DNA of 64,000 nt from Propionibacteriaceae bacterium (GCA_009780915.1 WQZD01000005.1:62001-126000), one strand, 5' to 3'. Positions 55,133-64,000 are shown, counted from the stretch's first letter. Numbers and translations: made by a program. The notes: a model not told the origin generated them from the letters alone.

Positions 55133-56203
55133 ATGGCAGTTCAGCAGACAGTGACATTGACGCTCAGCGATGCCCCGACTGGCGAGGAGTCGGCACACAC
55201 CATGCCCGTGCCCGCCTGGGTGGTCCGCTTCCGCAGTGTCGGCTTCGTCGTCCTCGCCGTGCTCGTGCTCCTGGGCCTGGTCGTGACCGGCGCCCCGCAC
55301 ATGTCACCGACGCCGATCAAGCCGAGCCAGCTCTCCTCCGGAGGACCGGGGTGGGTCGAGCCGACGGGCCTCTCGACGAATCCCGAATGGCAGTTGGCCT
55401 CTCTCACCTTCTTCCACTGCATGAGCGACGCTGGCTTCAATGCGTTCATGCAGTCCAATGGCCAAGGGCTCATCACGGAGGTGGGCTATGTCTCCGTCAC
55501 GTCAGTCCAGGGGTACGACGGGCAGGGGATCGCTTTCAACTCCCTCTCCTCTCCCGACACAACCTCCTCTCCCGAGATGGCCTCCTCTCCCGATACGACC
55601 TACTCTTTCGAGATGACGACCGACGCCACCCGGGTGGCCAGCGTCTCAGCGAGCATCTTGCACTCGACCCCCACACTCGTGATCGACGGGGCGGACCGCA
55701 GCGACGACTACGCCGCGTGCCTACGCGAGTCCGCGTACACCGAACAGCCCATCTTCGCCATAGACCAGGAACAGGTGGACGCGGCCATGGTCGACGCGGT
55801 CACCCGGGCCAACACGGACTGGGCGCAGTGCGCCCTCGCCCATGGGTGGGCGACGAGCCGCAGCGTCGAGAAACCCTCACAACCCGCCGACCACCTGCCC
55901 ACCATTTACCTGCCGAACTCCATCACGTACCCTCAACTGCGCGCCCTGCTGGCCGTCTGCCCGAACTTCGATCCGGCACAGGAAGCGTCGTTCACGGCTT
56001 GGGAGATGAGCCGCCCCACGAGCTACCCCGCCACGTACACCCCACCGCCGAATATCGACTTCGCCCCATCCAAACTCCAGGGACACTATCCTCCCGGATG
56101 GATGCCGCCCCTGGTGGACCAGGGTCTGTCAGCACGCCTGAGCACGCTGTACGAGATCCTCTCCCAAGCCCGCGCCGCCTACCACGCCTCTATGGGTGAC
56201 TGA
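55133..56203 (+). CDS. Hypothetical membrane-anchored four-cysteine protein, copy 2
   Basis: 356 aa paralogue of the preceding gene, same strand, 137 bases away. Hydrophobic anchor VGFVVLAVLVLLGLVV (~36-51), then FFHCMSDAG, SDDYAACLRESAYTEQ, WAQCALAHGW, LLAVCPNFDP and PPGWMPP. An extra Ser/Pro/Thr insert (~140-165) is coded by three 18-base repeats (about 55553-55606). Function unknown; both probably act at the cell surface. Confidence 0.65.
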   Translation: MAVQQTVTLTLSDAPTGEESAHTMPVPAWVVRFRSVGFVVLAVLVLLGLVVTGAPHMSPTPIKPSQLSSGGPGWVEPTGLSTNPEWQLASLTFFHCMSDAGFNAFMQSNGQGLITEVGYVSVTSVQGYDGQGIAFNSLSSPDTTSSPEMASSPDTTYSFEMTTDATRVASVSASILHSTPTLVIDGADRSDDYAACLRESAYTEQPIFAIDQEQVDAAMVDAVTRANTDWAQCALAHGWATSRSVEKPSQPADHLPTIYLPNSITYPQLRALLAVCPNFDPAQEASFTAWEMSRPTSYPATYTPPPNIDFAPSKLQGHYPPGWMPPLVDQGLSARLSTLYEILSQARAAYHASMGD

Positions 56204-56220
56204 CCCCCACGCACTCGCCG

Positions 56221-57639
56221 CTACTCCCCCTCTTCGGGCTCGACCTCAGGCAGGCGCACAGTGAACTGGGCGCCGCCGGACGCGGCGCGGGAGACCTCGA
56301 CCGTGCCGCCGTGGGCGGTGACCGTGTGGTCGACGATGGACAGCCCGAGGCCCGTGCCGGGGGTGTTGCGCGAGGAGTCCGAACGATAGAAGCGCTCGAA
56401 GACGTGGGGGACGTCGGCGTCGGAGATGCCGGGGCCCTCGTCGCTGATCACCAAGCCGTCGGCAGTGAGCCGTACGGTGATCGTCCCACCGGCGGGGGAG
56501 AACTTGACCGCGTTGTCGAGCAGGTTGGTGATCGCGCGCTCCAAGGTGGTCGTGTCGCCCATGACGTAGATGGGCTCCAGCCCGACGTCGAAGACCAGGG
56601 ACGGCCCACGGCGCTGGGCACGGGCGACCGCCCGGCGCACCACATCGGAGAAGTCGATGACCATCGGGTTGGAGGGGGCGGCGTCCCCGCGGGAGAGCAC
56701 CACCAAGTCGTTGATCAGCGACGTGAACTCGCCGAGCTGCGCGGCCACGTCGGAGAGGATCGCCGACCGGGCGCCCTCGGGTAGCATCTCCGCCGACTCG
56801 TCGGCGATCAACAACTCGATGTTGGTCCGCAGGCTCGTCAGGGGGGTACGGAGCTCGTGCCCGGCATCAGCAATAAGCCGATTCTGTTGTTTTCGAGAGG
56901 CGGCGAGGGTCTCCATCATCATGTTGAAGGACCGTTCCAGATCGGCCACCTCCGAGGCCCCGCGCACCTCGATCGTCGTCAACTCGTCGGTGGAGGTGAT
57001 CCCCGAGACCACCGAGGTGAGCTCCCGGATCGGGTTGAGGGTCGCCCCCGCGACGAAGATCGCGGCGATGATGCACACCAGGACGGCGGCCACGCCGATC
57101 CCCCACTGGAGAGTGGAGAGGTTGGACAGCCCCATCGCCGTGGGGCTGAGATCCCTGGCGATGACAAGGGCGTACGCGTCCTGGCTGGTCGCGTCCACGA
57201 AGGGGACGGCGACGATCCTGTACTCCACCCCAGTGGTCGTCTGGCCATCACGTGCGCTGGACCCGGTCTGGATGCGGGCCACGGCCACCTCGGCGGCGGT
57301 GATCACCAGGGGCGCGTCCCGGTCGCCGAGGAGGGTCTGCTCGTTCTTGTTGGCGCCGACCACCATGACCACGACGTTCTCCGCGTCCAAGGAGGTGGCG
57401 GAGGAGACGGTGTTCTCCTCGAAGTCCACGGCGATCTGGCCCGCCAGGGACTCGGCGATCGACAGCAGTTCGACGTCGAGTTGGCTGTACAGGGAGACCC
57501 GGGCCGCCTGGTACGTGCCCGCCCCGGCGATCATGACGCCCAGAACGATGGTGGCCGCCGTCAGGAGGACCAGGCGGTACCGCAGCGACGTGCGCACAGA
57601 ATGGGCGAAGGAGGAGAAGGCGCCCGCGAAGAATCGCAT
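56221..57639 (-). CDS. Sensor histidine kinase
   Basis: 472 aa membrane kinase paired with the next response regulator. TM1 ~20-40, an extracytoplasmic sensor (~41-175), TM2 ~178-198, HAMP (NPIRELTSVVSGITSTDELT), phospho-acceptor GHELRTPLTSLRTNIE (~260), and the ATPase with N box NLLDNAVKFSP, G1 DEGPGISDADV and G2 GTGLGLSIV. It resembles MprB. The gap to the regulator is one base. Confidence 0.92.
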   Translation of the reverse strand: MRFFAGAFSSFAHSVRTSLRYRLVLLTAATIVLGVMIAGAGTYQAARVSLYSQLDVELLSIAESLAGQIAVDFEENTVSSATSLDAENVVVMVVGANKNEQTLLGDRDAPLVITAAEVAVARIQTGSSARDGQTTTGVEYRIVAVPFVDATSQDAYALVIARDLSPTAMGLSNLSTLQWGIGVAAVLVCIIAAIFVAGATLNPIRELTSVVSGITSTDELTTIEVRGASEVADLERSFNMMMETLAASRKQQNRLIADAGHELRTPLTSLRTNIELLIADESAEMLPEGARSAILSDVAAQLGEFTSLINDLVVLSRGDAAPSNPMVIDFSDVVRRAVARAQRRGPSLVFDVGLEPIYVMGDTTTLERAITNLLDNAVKFSPAGGTITVRLTADGLVISDEGPGISDADVPHVFERFYRSDSSRNTPGTGLGLSIVDHTVTAHGGTVEVSRAASGGAQFTVRLPEVEPEEGE

Positions 57640-57640
57640 C

Positions 57641-58327
57641 TTATGTGGATTCCTTCAGGACGTACCCGACCCCCCGCACGGTGTGGATCAGCCGAGGCTG
57701 GGAATCCGCCTCCATCTTGCGGCGCAGATACCCGATGTAGACCTCCAGGGAGTTGGCCGTGGTGGGGAAGTCGAATCCCCACACCTCGTTGAGCAGCCAG
57801 CCGCGCTCCAAGACGCGACGCGGGTTCTCCATGAACGCCAGCAGCAGGGCGAACTCCGTGCGGGTGAGCGCGATGTGGCGTCCCGCCCGGGTGACCTCCC
57901 TCGTCGCAGGGTCGAGCACCAGATCAGAGAAGGTCAGCGACTGGCTGGGCTCCCCCTCCTCGACGGGATGGACCCGCCGGGTGAGGGCCCGCAACCGGGC
58001 CAAGAGCTCGTCGAGGGCGAAGGGCTTCATCATGTAGTCGTCCGCCCCGGCGTCCAAGCCGTCGACACGGTCCTCGATCGCGTCGCGAGCCGTCAAGATC
58101 AGGATCGGCACGTCGTTGCCCGACGCCCGCAGCATCCGCGTGGCCTCTAGGCCGTCGAGCCTGGGCATCATCACGTCCATGACCACGGCGTCGATCGAGC
58201 CGGACGCCAGCTTCGCCAGCGCCTCGATCCCGTCCTGGGCCGTCGTGACCTGATAACCGGTGTACTGCAACGAGCGTGCGAGAGAATCTCGTACGGCTTG
58301 GTCATCGTCCACGACAAGGATATGCAT
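57641..58327 (-). CDS. Response regulator, OmpR/PhoB family
   Basis: 228 aa. Receiver with VVDDD, phospho-Asp in [10 protein letters not shown] (residue 51), T in LTARD and K in MMKPF; the C-terminal winged helix ends [20 protein letters not shown]. MprA-like. CACAAT lies 6 bases before ATG 58327, so the operon may start leaderless. Regulated genes are not apparent. Confidence 0.93.
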   Translation of the reverse strand: MHILVVDDDQAVRDSLARSLQYTGYQVTTAQDGIEALAKLASGSIDAVVMDVMMPRLDGLEATRMLRASGNDVPILILTARDAIEDRVDGLDAGADDYMMKPFALDELLARLRALTRRVHPVEEGEPSQSLTFSDLVLDPATREVTRAGRHIALTRTEFALLLAFMENPRRVLERGWLLNEVWGFDFPTTANSLEVYIGYLRRKMEADSQPRLIHTVRGVGYVLKEST

Positions 58328-58402
58328 GATCCGATTGTGCCATGTTTACGTGAGTCGCGGGTAGCCAACGCGCGGACCCTGACGGTCGCGACGGGCCCGG
58401 GC

Positions 58403-59482
58403 CTACCTCTCGGCGTCTCCAGTGATGAAGCGCTCCACCCACTCGCGGCCCTCGCGGTCCTCGCGCTGGACGGGCGGGGACTTGAACAGGTACGCGCTGG
58501 GGGACGTGATGGGCCCGCCGATGCCACGATCCTGGGCGATCTTGACCGCGCGCACGGCGTCGATGATGATGCCGGCCGAGTTGGGCGAGTCCCACACTTC
58601 GAGCTTGTACTCCAGAGTCAGGGGCACCTCGCCGAAGGCCCGACCCTCCAGGCGAACGAACGCCCACTTGCGGTCGTCGAGCCACTGGACGTAGTCGGAC
58701 GGGCCGATGTGGATGTCCCGCGCCGGCAGTTCGTGGTCGATATTGGAGGTCACGGCCTGGGTCTTGGAGATCTTCTTGGACTCCAGCCGGTCCCTCTCCA
58801 GCATGTTCTTGAAATCCATGTTGCCGCCGACGTTGAGCTGGTAGGTCCGGTCCACGACCACCCCGCGCTCCTCGAAGAGGTGGGCGAGCACCCGGTGGGT
58901 GATGGTCGAGCCGACCTGGCTCTTGATGTCGTCGCCGACGATGGGCACACCGGCGTCCTCGAATTTCTTCGCCCACACAGGGTCGGACGCGATGAAGACC
59001 GGCAGAGCATTGACGAACGCCACCTTCGCGTCGATGGCGCATTGCGCGTAGAACTTGTCAGCTTCCTCGGATCCCACGGGCAGGTACGAGACCAGCACGT
59101 CCACCTTGGCGTCCTTCAACATCTGGACCACGTCGACGGGGGCGGCGTCAGACTCGGTGATGGTCTCGCGATAGTACTTGCCCAGCCCGTCGAGGGTCGG
59201 CCCGCGCTGGACGGTCACGCCCGTATGGGGGACGTCGGAGATCTTGATGGTGTTGTTCTCGGAGGCGAAGATGGCCTCGGACAGATCGAGTCCCACTTTG
59301 GCCTGGTCGACGTCGAAGGCGAGGACGAAGTCGAGGTCCCGCACGTGGTAGGGGCCGAATTGGACGTGCATCAGGCCGGGGACTGTCGTACCTGGGTCTG
59401 CGTCTGAATAGAAATGGACGCCCTGTACTAATGATGAAGCGCAGTTGCCCACGCCCGCGATCGCTACCCGGATTGATGCCAT
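58403..59482 (-). CDS. ino1: Inositol-1-phosphate synthase (actinobacterial type)
   Basis: NAD-dependent isomerisation of glucose-6-phosphate to inositol-1-phosphate, feeding phosphatidylinositol and mycothiol. 359 aa; it shows [54 protein letters not shown] and [19 protein letters not shown] lies 7 bases before ATG 59482, favoured over an upstream in-frame start. TAAACT and TGAACA spaced 16 bases upstream (59540-59570 reversed) look like its promoter. Confidence 0.94.
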   Translation of the reverse strand: MASIRVAIAGVGNCASSLVQGVHFYSDADPGTTVPGLMHVQFGPYHVRDLDFVLAFDVDQAKVGLDLSEAIFASENNTIKISDVPHTGVTVQRGPTLDGLGKYYRETITESDAAPVDVVQMLKDAKVDVLVSYLPVGSEEADKFYAQCAIDAKVAFVNALPVFIASDPVWAKKFEDAGVPIVGDDIKSQVGSTITHRVLAHLFEERGVVVDRTYQLNVGGNMDFKNMLERDRLESKKISKTQAVTSNIDHELPARDIHIGPSDYVQWLDDRKWAFVRLEGRAFGEVPLTLEYKLEVWDSPNSAGIIIDAVRAVKIAQDRGIGGPITSPSAYLFKSPPVQREDREGREWVERFITGDAER

Positions 59483-59593
59483 GATGTTCTCCTCGTCTGC
59501 TGCACTCGACGCTGTTTGCGTCAACCAGCTACCTCAGTGCAGTTTACACTCGCTGAAAACCATGTTCAGCTATCATCGAGAACTAGACGACTT

Positions 59594-59618
59594 GCCCGTC
59601 CCACTGAATGGGACGGGC
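59594..59618 (-). terminator. Terminator of the aldo/keto reductase gene
   Basis: Perfect 10-bp stem GCCCGTCCCA / TGGGACGGGC with a 5-base loop, 22 bases after the reductase stop and upstream of ino1. Confidence 0.7.
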
Positions 59619-59640
59619 GTCGCCGCAAGCGGGAAGGTCC

Positions 59641-60459
59641 TCAGCCGATGGCGTCGAGCTCGGCCATGTCGTCGGCGCTCAACTCGAAATCGATCTGGGT
59701 GTTGGACACGATGTACTCGGGATGGACGGCCTTGGGCAGGGGCAGGCAGCCCTTCTGCAGGGCGTACCGGATGCACAGCTGGGCCACCGACACGCCGTTG
59801 CGTGTGGCCACGGCGGCGACCTGTGGGTCGTCGAGCAGTTTCCCCGTCGCGATCGGCGAGTACGCCTCGACCAGGATGGCATGTTGCTGGCAGTACGCCA
59901 CGAGGTCGGCCTGCGTGTGGCCGACGTGGAGGCGGATCTGGTTCGCCATGGGGGCGGTGGCCGCGTGAACAGTGATGTTCTCGATGTCGGCGATCGAGAA
60001 GTTGGACACGCCGATGGCCCGTACGTCCCCTCGCTGGTAGGCCTCCTCCATGGCCGTCCACACGGCGAGGTTCTCCTCGAAGTACGTCGTGTCGATGCCT
60101 TTGAACATCTCCGGCCACGGCTTGGGCGCGTGGATCAGCAGCAGGTCGATGTACCCCAGGTCCAACTGGGCGAGCGAGGTCTCGATCGAGGTCTTCGCCT
60201 GCTCATAGCTCTTGAACTCCGCCTTGACCTTGGTGGTGATGAACAGGTCCTCCCGGAGCAAGCCGCTGGCCCGCACCCCCTGGCCCACCCCTTCTTCGTT
60301 CTGATAAGCCCGAGCCGTGTCGATGTGGGTGTACCCCGAACGCAGAGCGCCCTGCACCACCTCGGAAGCGACCTCGTTCGGCGTCTGCCAGGTGCCGAAT
60401 CCCAGCTTGGGGATCGACACGCCATTGGACAATGTGAAATGCTCTGATAATACGCCCAT
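59641..60459 (-). CDS. Aldo/keto reductase
   Basis: 272-residue NADPH-dependent TIM-barrel reductase. The tetrad is visible: Asp and Tyr in HIDTARAYQNEEG, Lys in FITTKVK, His in LLIHAPKPWP; then GVSNFS and VEAYSPIATG. It is close to the 2,5-diketo-gluconate reductase group. GGAGGAATC precedes ATG 60459. Substrate unknown. Confidence 0.92.
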   Translation of the reverse strand: MGVLSEHFTLSNGVSIPKLGFGTWQTPNEVASEVVQGALRSGYTHIDTARAYQNEEGVGQGVRASGLLREDLFITTKVKAEFKSYEQAKTSIETSLAQLDLGYIDLLLIHAPKPWPEMFKGIDTTYFEENLAVWTAMEEAYQRGDVRAIGVSNFSIADIENITVHAATAPMANQIRLHVGHTQADLVAYCQQHAILVEAYSPIATGKLLDDPQVAAVATRNGVSVAQLCIRYALQKGCLPLPKAVHPEYIVSNTQIDFELSADDMAELDAIG

Positions 60460-60524
60460 GATTCCTCCATCGATGTCAGGCCATCTCCACCCTAGAACGC
60501 CCAACGGAGATAGTCAATGGTCAC

Positions 60525-60585
60525 GCCGCAGGGGCGCGAACTGCTGGTCCACGGGTGCGAAATCGACAGTTCGCGCCCCCGCGGC
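60525..60585. repeat. Single GGGGCGCGAACTG hairpin repeat
   Basis: GGGGCGCGAACTG and CAGTTCGCGCCCC pair perfectly over 13 bases, extended by GCCGC / GCGGC outside. It belongs to the same family as the elements at 15.2, 25.8, 27.1 and 28.4 kb and lies 8 bases after the bpa stop. Confidence 0.88.
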
Positions 60586-60593
60586 GCATCATC

Positions 60594-61124
60594 TCAGAGG
60601 TACATCCCCGTGCCCATGGACGTGGTCGGCGTGTCCTCGGGGCTGGCCTGGGGGATCGCCGCACGCGTGCCCTCGTTGATGCGGGCTGTGAGGTGCTGGG
60701 CGACCAGCGCGGTCTGCAACCCCTGGAACAGCCCCTCCAACCAGCCCACCAACTGAGCCTGCGCGATGCGGAGCTCGGCGTCCGAGGGGGTCGAGTCGGC
60801 GGCGAAGGGGGAGGTGATCCGGCGCAGTTCCTTGGCGAGGTCTTCGTCCAGGCCCCCGGCCAACTCGTCGATGGACTGCGCGTAGATCTGGCTCAGCCTG
60901 GCCCGGGACGCGTCGTCGAGGGGAGCGTCTTTCACCTCGTCCAGCAGCCGAGAGATCATCCGCCCGATCCGCATCACCTTGGCCGGCTCGGTGATCGACT
61001 CGTCAGCCTCGTCGGTGGCGCCGTCCGGCGTGGACAGGACGTACACCTCCCCGTCCGGCCCTTGTCCCAAGACAACGGCGGACTGGGGTGTGCTCTCGGC
61101 GGCGGGCTGGTTCTCTGCAGTCAT
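60594..61124 (-). CDS. bpa: Bacterial proteasome activator (Bpa/PafE)-like protein
   Basis: 176 aa. In Mycobacterium tuberculosis Bpa (Rv3780) forms a dodecameric ring that opens the 20S proteasome without ATP. Here EPAKVMRIGRMISRLLDEV, SRARLSQIYAQSIDELAGGL and SDAELRIAQAQLVGWLEGLF match that family closely, and the chain ends GTGMYL, resembling the GQYL tail that docks on the proteasome. TAGAAT (61132-61137 reversed) ends 7 bases before ATG 61124 (leaderless). No proteasome genes are in the window. Confidence 0.85.
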   Translation of the reverse strand: MTAENQPAAESTPQSAVVLGQGPDGEVYVLSTPDGATDEADESITEPAKVMRIGRMISRLLDEVKDAPLDDASRARLSQIYAQSIDELAGGLDEDLAKELRRITSPFAADSTPSDAELRIAQAQLVGWLEGLFQGLQTALVAQHLTARINEGTRAAIPQASPEDTPTTSMGTGMYL

Positions 61125-61388
61125 GAATCCCATTCTACTTTCGGTCAACGACATTTCCCCTCCCAGCCATGATCCCACACTCCCCGGGCCGCTGGACGGC
61201 CCACTCACGCCAGGCCCCGTCGGCCGCCGAGACCCGTCCCGATCGCGCGACTCACATGAGACACGAGGCCATCTGCCCAGCCCTGCGGTAAGATCACTGG
61301 CGATAGGAGATGGCCGCTCGGATTTTCTCAGTGGGGGCCGACCAAGTCTGGCCGCGCGGTCCTAGAAAGAGGCTTGCAGAACAACATC

Positions 61389-62720
61389 ATGGGTATTTCG
61401 ATCATGCCAGACCCGGCATTCCTCATGACAATGGGGGACGGGACAATCAAGCAAATCAATCCTTCCACGGGGACACGTGTGTGGACGGTGCCGGGTCGCG
61501 GGGCTCGTGTGCCCATCCAGCCAGACCTCGACCTGCGACCCGTCTCAGACACGGACTGGACCCACGCCTGCGCGTTCTGCTCGGCGCGGTACATGGAGAC
61601 ACCCCCCGAGAAGGCACGCGTCGTCCACGACGACGAGTGGCGCATGATCGAGCGAGTCCCGGCGGAGAACCTGTTCGACACCGTCGCCGAGTTCCGCGTC
61701 GTCCCCAACCTGTTCGAGATCGTCAGCTACGACTATTGGCACCAGAACTATGGGTACGTCCTCCCCCCCCATGTGACAGCCCACAAGCACGAATACCTCT
61801 CCACCGACCAGGGCCGCCGCCACGTCTTCGCCGTCCAAGCCGCCAAGATGCGTCTGGCTGGCAGGACCGTGGAGGAGATCGCCGCCATGGACCAGCGGGA
61901 GATCGCCTGTCAGGCCGACGCTTTCTTCGGCGGCGGGCATGACGTCGTCATCGCCCGTCGGCACTGGGTCGACGGCGCCCAGACCACGGCCGAGCTCGCG
62001 TCCTCGGGGACATTGACCCCGGACGAGCACGAGCAGTACATCCGGCTGACGATCCACGCGATGAAGATGCAGTACGACGCCAACCGGTACACCCGCTATG
62101 TCGCTGTCTTCCAGAACTGGCTCAAGCCCGCCGGCGCGACCTTCGACCACCTCCACAAGCAACTGGTGTCCATCGACGAGCACGGCGCCAACGCCGACCA
62201 GGTCCTGTCCCGGGTACGCGAGAACGTGAACTTCTTCAACGAATGCGGGGTCAACTACGCGAATTACCACAACCTGGTGATCGCGGAGAACGACTCGTCC
62301 ATCGCGTTCGCCGGGTTCGGACACCGCTACCCCACCATCGAGATCTACTCCAAGTCGGCGAAAGTGCACCCCTGGGAGCACTCCGACGCGGAGGTGCGCG
62401 ACATGTCCGATCTGATCCACGCCCTGCACGTGGCCAGCGGCCCGGACGTGCCGTCCAACGAGGAATGGCACCACGTCCCGCTCGACGTCGACGTGCCCAT
62501 GCCCTGGAGGATCAACATCAAGTGGCGCATCTCCACCGTCGCCGGTTTCGAGGGCGACACCAAGATCTACATCAACACGATCTCCCCGCACGAGTTGCAC
62601 GACTCCGTCACATCGCGCCTGCGGGACCTTCGTTCCGCCGGGACCATCGCGGATCTGCGTATCGGCGACGAGTGCTCCGGCGCCCCCAACCCCCTGATGT
62701 ACAACCCGTCGCTGTGGTGA
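61389..62720 (+). CDS. DUF4921 family protein (GalT/HIT-like)
   Basis: 443 aa. It resembles galactose-1-phosphate uridylyltransferases at low level: a zinc-type CAFCSARY near residue 54, and FDHLHKQLVSID near 252 in place of the HIT HxHxH loop. WHQNYGYVLPPHVTAHKHEY and VHPWEHSDAEVRDMSDLI are conserved-looking blocks of DUF4921. Likely a nucleotidyltransferase or phosphorylase, unproven. The start is uncertain: ATG 61389 is used; AAAGAGG is 16 bases upstream and next to a TTG at 61374. Confidence 0.7.
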   Translation: MGISIMPDPAFLMTMGDGTIKQINPSTGTRVWTVPGRGARVPIQPDLDLRPVSDTDWTHACAFCSARYMETPPEKARVVHDDEWRMIERVPAENLFDTVAEFRVVPNLFEIVSYDYWHQNYGYVLPPHVTAHKHEYLSTDQGRRHVFAVQAAKMRLAGRTVEEIAAMDQREIACQADAFFGGGHDVVIARRHWVDGAQTTAELASSGTLTPDEHEQYIRLTIHAMKMQYDANRYTRYVAVFQNWLKPAGATFDHLHKQLVSIDEHGANADQVLSRVRENVNFFNECGVNYANYHNLVIAENDSSIAFAGFGHRYPTIEIYSKSAKVHPWEHSDAEVRDMSDLIHALHVASGPDVPSNEEWHHVPLDVDVPMPWRINIKWRISTVAGFEGDTKIYINTISPHELHDSVTSRLRDLRSAGTIADLRIGDECSGAPNPLMYNPSLW

Positions 62721-62744
62721 CGGGGAGGGGGTGGATCCAAACGG

Positions 62745-62817
62745 AGCCGCCTTGCGGAATCGAACCGCAGACCTGCTCATTACGAGTGAGCCGCTCTACC
62801 GACTGAGCTAAGGCGGC
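62745..62817 (-). tRNA. tRNA-Thr (CGT anticodon)
   Basis: Reverse strand: acceptor GCCGCCT / AGGCGGC, D-arm TAGCTCAGTCGGTAGAGC, anticodon loop TCGTAAT (CGT), T-arm GGTTCGATTCC. CCA is not encoded. TATAGT (62843-62848 reversed) is a good -10. Confidence 0.95.
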
Positions 62818-62914
62818 GTACTTCGAAGAAGTAACCGGGACAACTATAGCGGGTGATCAGCCCAGTCGCCTAGTCGGGCTTCACACCAGGGGGTCGGACG
62901 GGCTCAGCGCCGCG

Positions 62915-63736
62915 TCAGCGCCCGGGTGTGCGGAACTCGTGGACGGTCACAGCCACGGTCACATCCCTCACCGGCGCGAGGTCGAGGTCCGGCCCCACGT
63001 GATAGGCGCTGGGTCCCATGTGGACGATGCCAGCCACCTGGCGAGCGGTCATGGCGGTCTGGTACTCGACGACCCGGGTCGGCCCCGGTTCGAATGCGGC
63101 GAACTGATCGAGAAGGCGTTGATCCTTGTCAGCTTCGATATCGAGCATCGGAAGCGTGGCCCGCAGCTCCCGCAGGTGATTGGCACGAGGGGTGACCACC
63201 AGGCATGCGCCGCCCGGGACGAGGATCCGGGCGATCTCGCCGGGGTTGCGCGGCGCGAAGACCACCACGGCGAGGTCGACACTGGCGGTCCTCAGCGGGA
63301 TCGACTTCCACAGGTCGGTGGTCGCCACGCTCAGCCGGGGATGGGCCCGTACGGCTGCCTTGGCCGCTTGCGCCGAAGCGTCCAGGAGGACCCCGTCCAG
63401 ATCGGGGAATCGGTCGAGGAGCCGGGCGGCGTACCATCCCGTGCCTCCGCCGAGGTCGGCCATGAGCCCTGGCGAGCCCGTGGGCGTCCAGCAGGTCCCC
63501 ACGGCGTCCGCCAGCCCGTCGGCGATGGGCTCGTACACCCCGGACGCGAGCAGGTCGGCGCGCGCCTGGACCATCGCCGCGGTGTCCCCTCGTACCCCGG
63601 AACCCGTGACCAGCGAGACGTACCCCTGCCGGGCGACGTCGAAGCTGTGGCCCCGGTCGCATCGCAGGCACCGCCCGTCTGGCTCCGAGACGAGATCGCC
63701 GGCGCAGACGGGGCAGATGAACAGATCGACACGCAC
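62915..63736 (-). CDS. 23S rRNA (guanine-N1)-methyltransferase, RlmA family
   Basis: 273 aa. The N-terminal zinc finger CPVCAGDL..CLRCDRGHSFDVARQGYV is diagnostic of RlmA; the SAM motif is MADLGGGTGWYAARLL (~91-106) and the NPP-like catalytic region VVVFAPRNPGEIARIL. It modifies G745 or G748 of 23S rRNA in relatives; RlmA-I and RlmA-II cannot be separated by eye. GTG start, with TAGCCT (63743-63748 reversed) 6 bases upstream (leaderless). Confidence 0.88.
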   Translation of the reverse strand: MRVDLFICPVCAGDLVSEPDGRCLRCDRGHSFDVARQGYVSLVTGSGVRGDTAAMVQARADLLASGVYEPIADGLADAVGTCWTPTGSPGLMADLGGGTGWYAARLLDRFPDLDGVLLDASAQAAKAAVRAHPRLSVATTDLWKSIPLRTASVDLAVVVFAPRNPGEIARILVPGGACLVVTPRANHLRELRATLPMLDIEADKDQRLLDQFAAFEPGPTRVVEYQTAMTARQVAGIVHMGPSAYHVGPDLDLAPVRDVTVAVTVHEFRTPGR

Positions 63737-63831
63737 CCGTCCAGGCTACCAAGACCGCCTGATGTCGGCGTCGGATGCAAACCCGTCCACGTTCTATTCA
63801 CTTGTCGCACCACCGTGCATATGAGCGCTCG

Positions 63832-63860
63832 GTGACAGTCCCGGCGGGACAGGGTAGAGT
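63832..63860 (+). promoter_or_regulatory. Promoter of the right-edge gene
   Basis: GTGACA (63832-63837) and TAGAGT (63855-63860) are exactly 17 bases apart, one of the best -35/-10 pairs in the window. It predicts a leader of about 115 bases before the ATG at 63984. Confidence 0.6.
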
Positions 63861-63983
63861 AAGCAGAGGATATAAATGATGTCGGAAACGCTCCTTCGGC
63901 ATCACGGGGTCTGACTACGGGATTGTCACCTTGTGGTTACGACCATGTTCTGGAGCACGGACTCAAGGAGATCGACAGCCACG

Positions 63984-64000
63984 ATGACTGACAAGAAATA
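63984..64000 (+). CDS. Start of an unidentified gene (partial)
   Basis: Only MTDKK and part of the next codon are visible. AAGGAG (63965-63970) lies 13 bases before the ATG, rather far. No function can be assigned. Confidence 0.45.

Overview
The window is high-GC bacterial chromosome from an actinomycete (Actinomycetota). Evidence for this is the inositol-1-phosphate synthase, a Bpa-type proteasome-activator homologue, a bacterial protein O-mannosyltransferase, ClpC, and many genes whose start codon sits 6-7 bases after a TAnnnT -10 box, as expected for leaderless mRNAs. The very large PPi-type PEP carboxykinase-like protein and the general gene content would fit Actinomycetaceae or Propionibacteriaceae, but I cannot name a genus. 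I see no rRNA genes, prophage, transposase or CRISPR array. Two tRNA genes are present, Ser-GCT and Thr-CGT.

Layout. 1-3.6 kb: start of a glycolipid glycosyltransferase, an ABC-2 export pair with a small lipoprotein, and a histidine phosphatase. 3.7-11.2 kb: peptide-type binding lipoprotein, protein mannosyltransferase, and the RNA genes rsmI, rlmB and cysS. 11.2-13.7 kb: a two-gene PaeR7I/XhoI-like restriction-modification system. 13.7-15.6 kb: a DUF4032 kinase-like gene and a cluster of hairpin repeats. 15.6-24.5 kb: a carbohydrate locus with a LacI regulator, ABC permeases and binding protein, divergent pgmB and a GH65 phosphorylase, and an MsmK-type ATPase. Import, phosphorolysis of an alpha-glucoside and conversion of beta-glucose-1-phosphate to glucose-6-phosphate can all be read from this locus.

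24.5-31.5 kb: two membrane proteins, a FAH-family hydrolase, a uracil/xanthine permease and a PatB/MalY aminotransferase, with intergenic regions full of repeats. 31.5-41.5 kb: ornithine carbamoyltransferase, a low-molecular-weight phosphatase, tatD-rsmA, an ABC exporter, the PEPCK-like giant, tRNA-Ser and thpR. 41.6-46.4 kb: an HTH protein, a lone receiver protein, a TPP riboswitch with a ykoEDC-type ECF transporter, and a DUF4190 protein. 46.5-53.8 kb: clpC, a second LacI regulator, pyrE, a sortase-like protein without its catalytic Cys, a spermidine-synthase-like protein and lysS. 54-64 kb: two paralogous four-cysteine membrane-anchored proteins, a two-component system, ino1, an aldo/keto reductase, bpa, a DUF4921 protein, tRNA-Thr, an RlmA-type methyltransferase and the start of one more gene.

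The main unexplained feature is a family of about 50-bp hairpins built from GGGGGCACGAACYGT and its near-complement. I count 13 full units at five intergenic loci (15.2, 25.8, 27.1, 28.4 and 60.5 kb), often spaced about 61 bp apart, and I cannot match it to a repeat family I know. Other notable points are the leaderless promoter pattern (including two divergent genes whose -10 boxes overlap), the sortase pseudo-enzyme, the giant PEPCK and the four-cysteine pair. All function calls come from reading motifs by eye; no database search was made.
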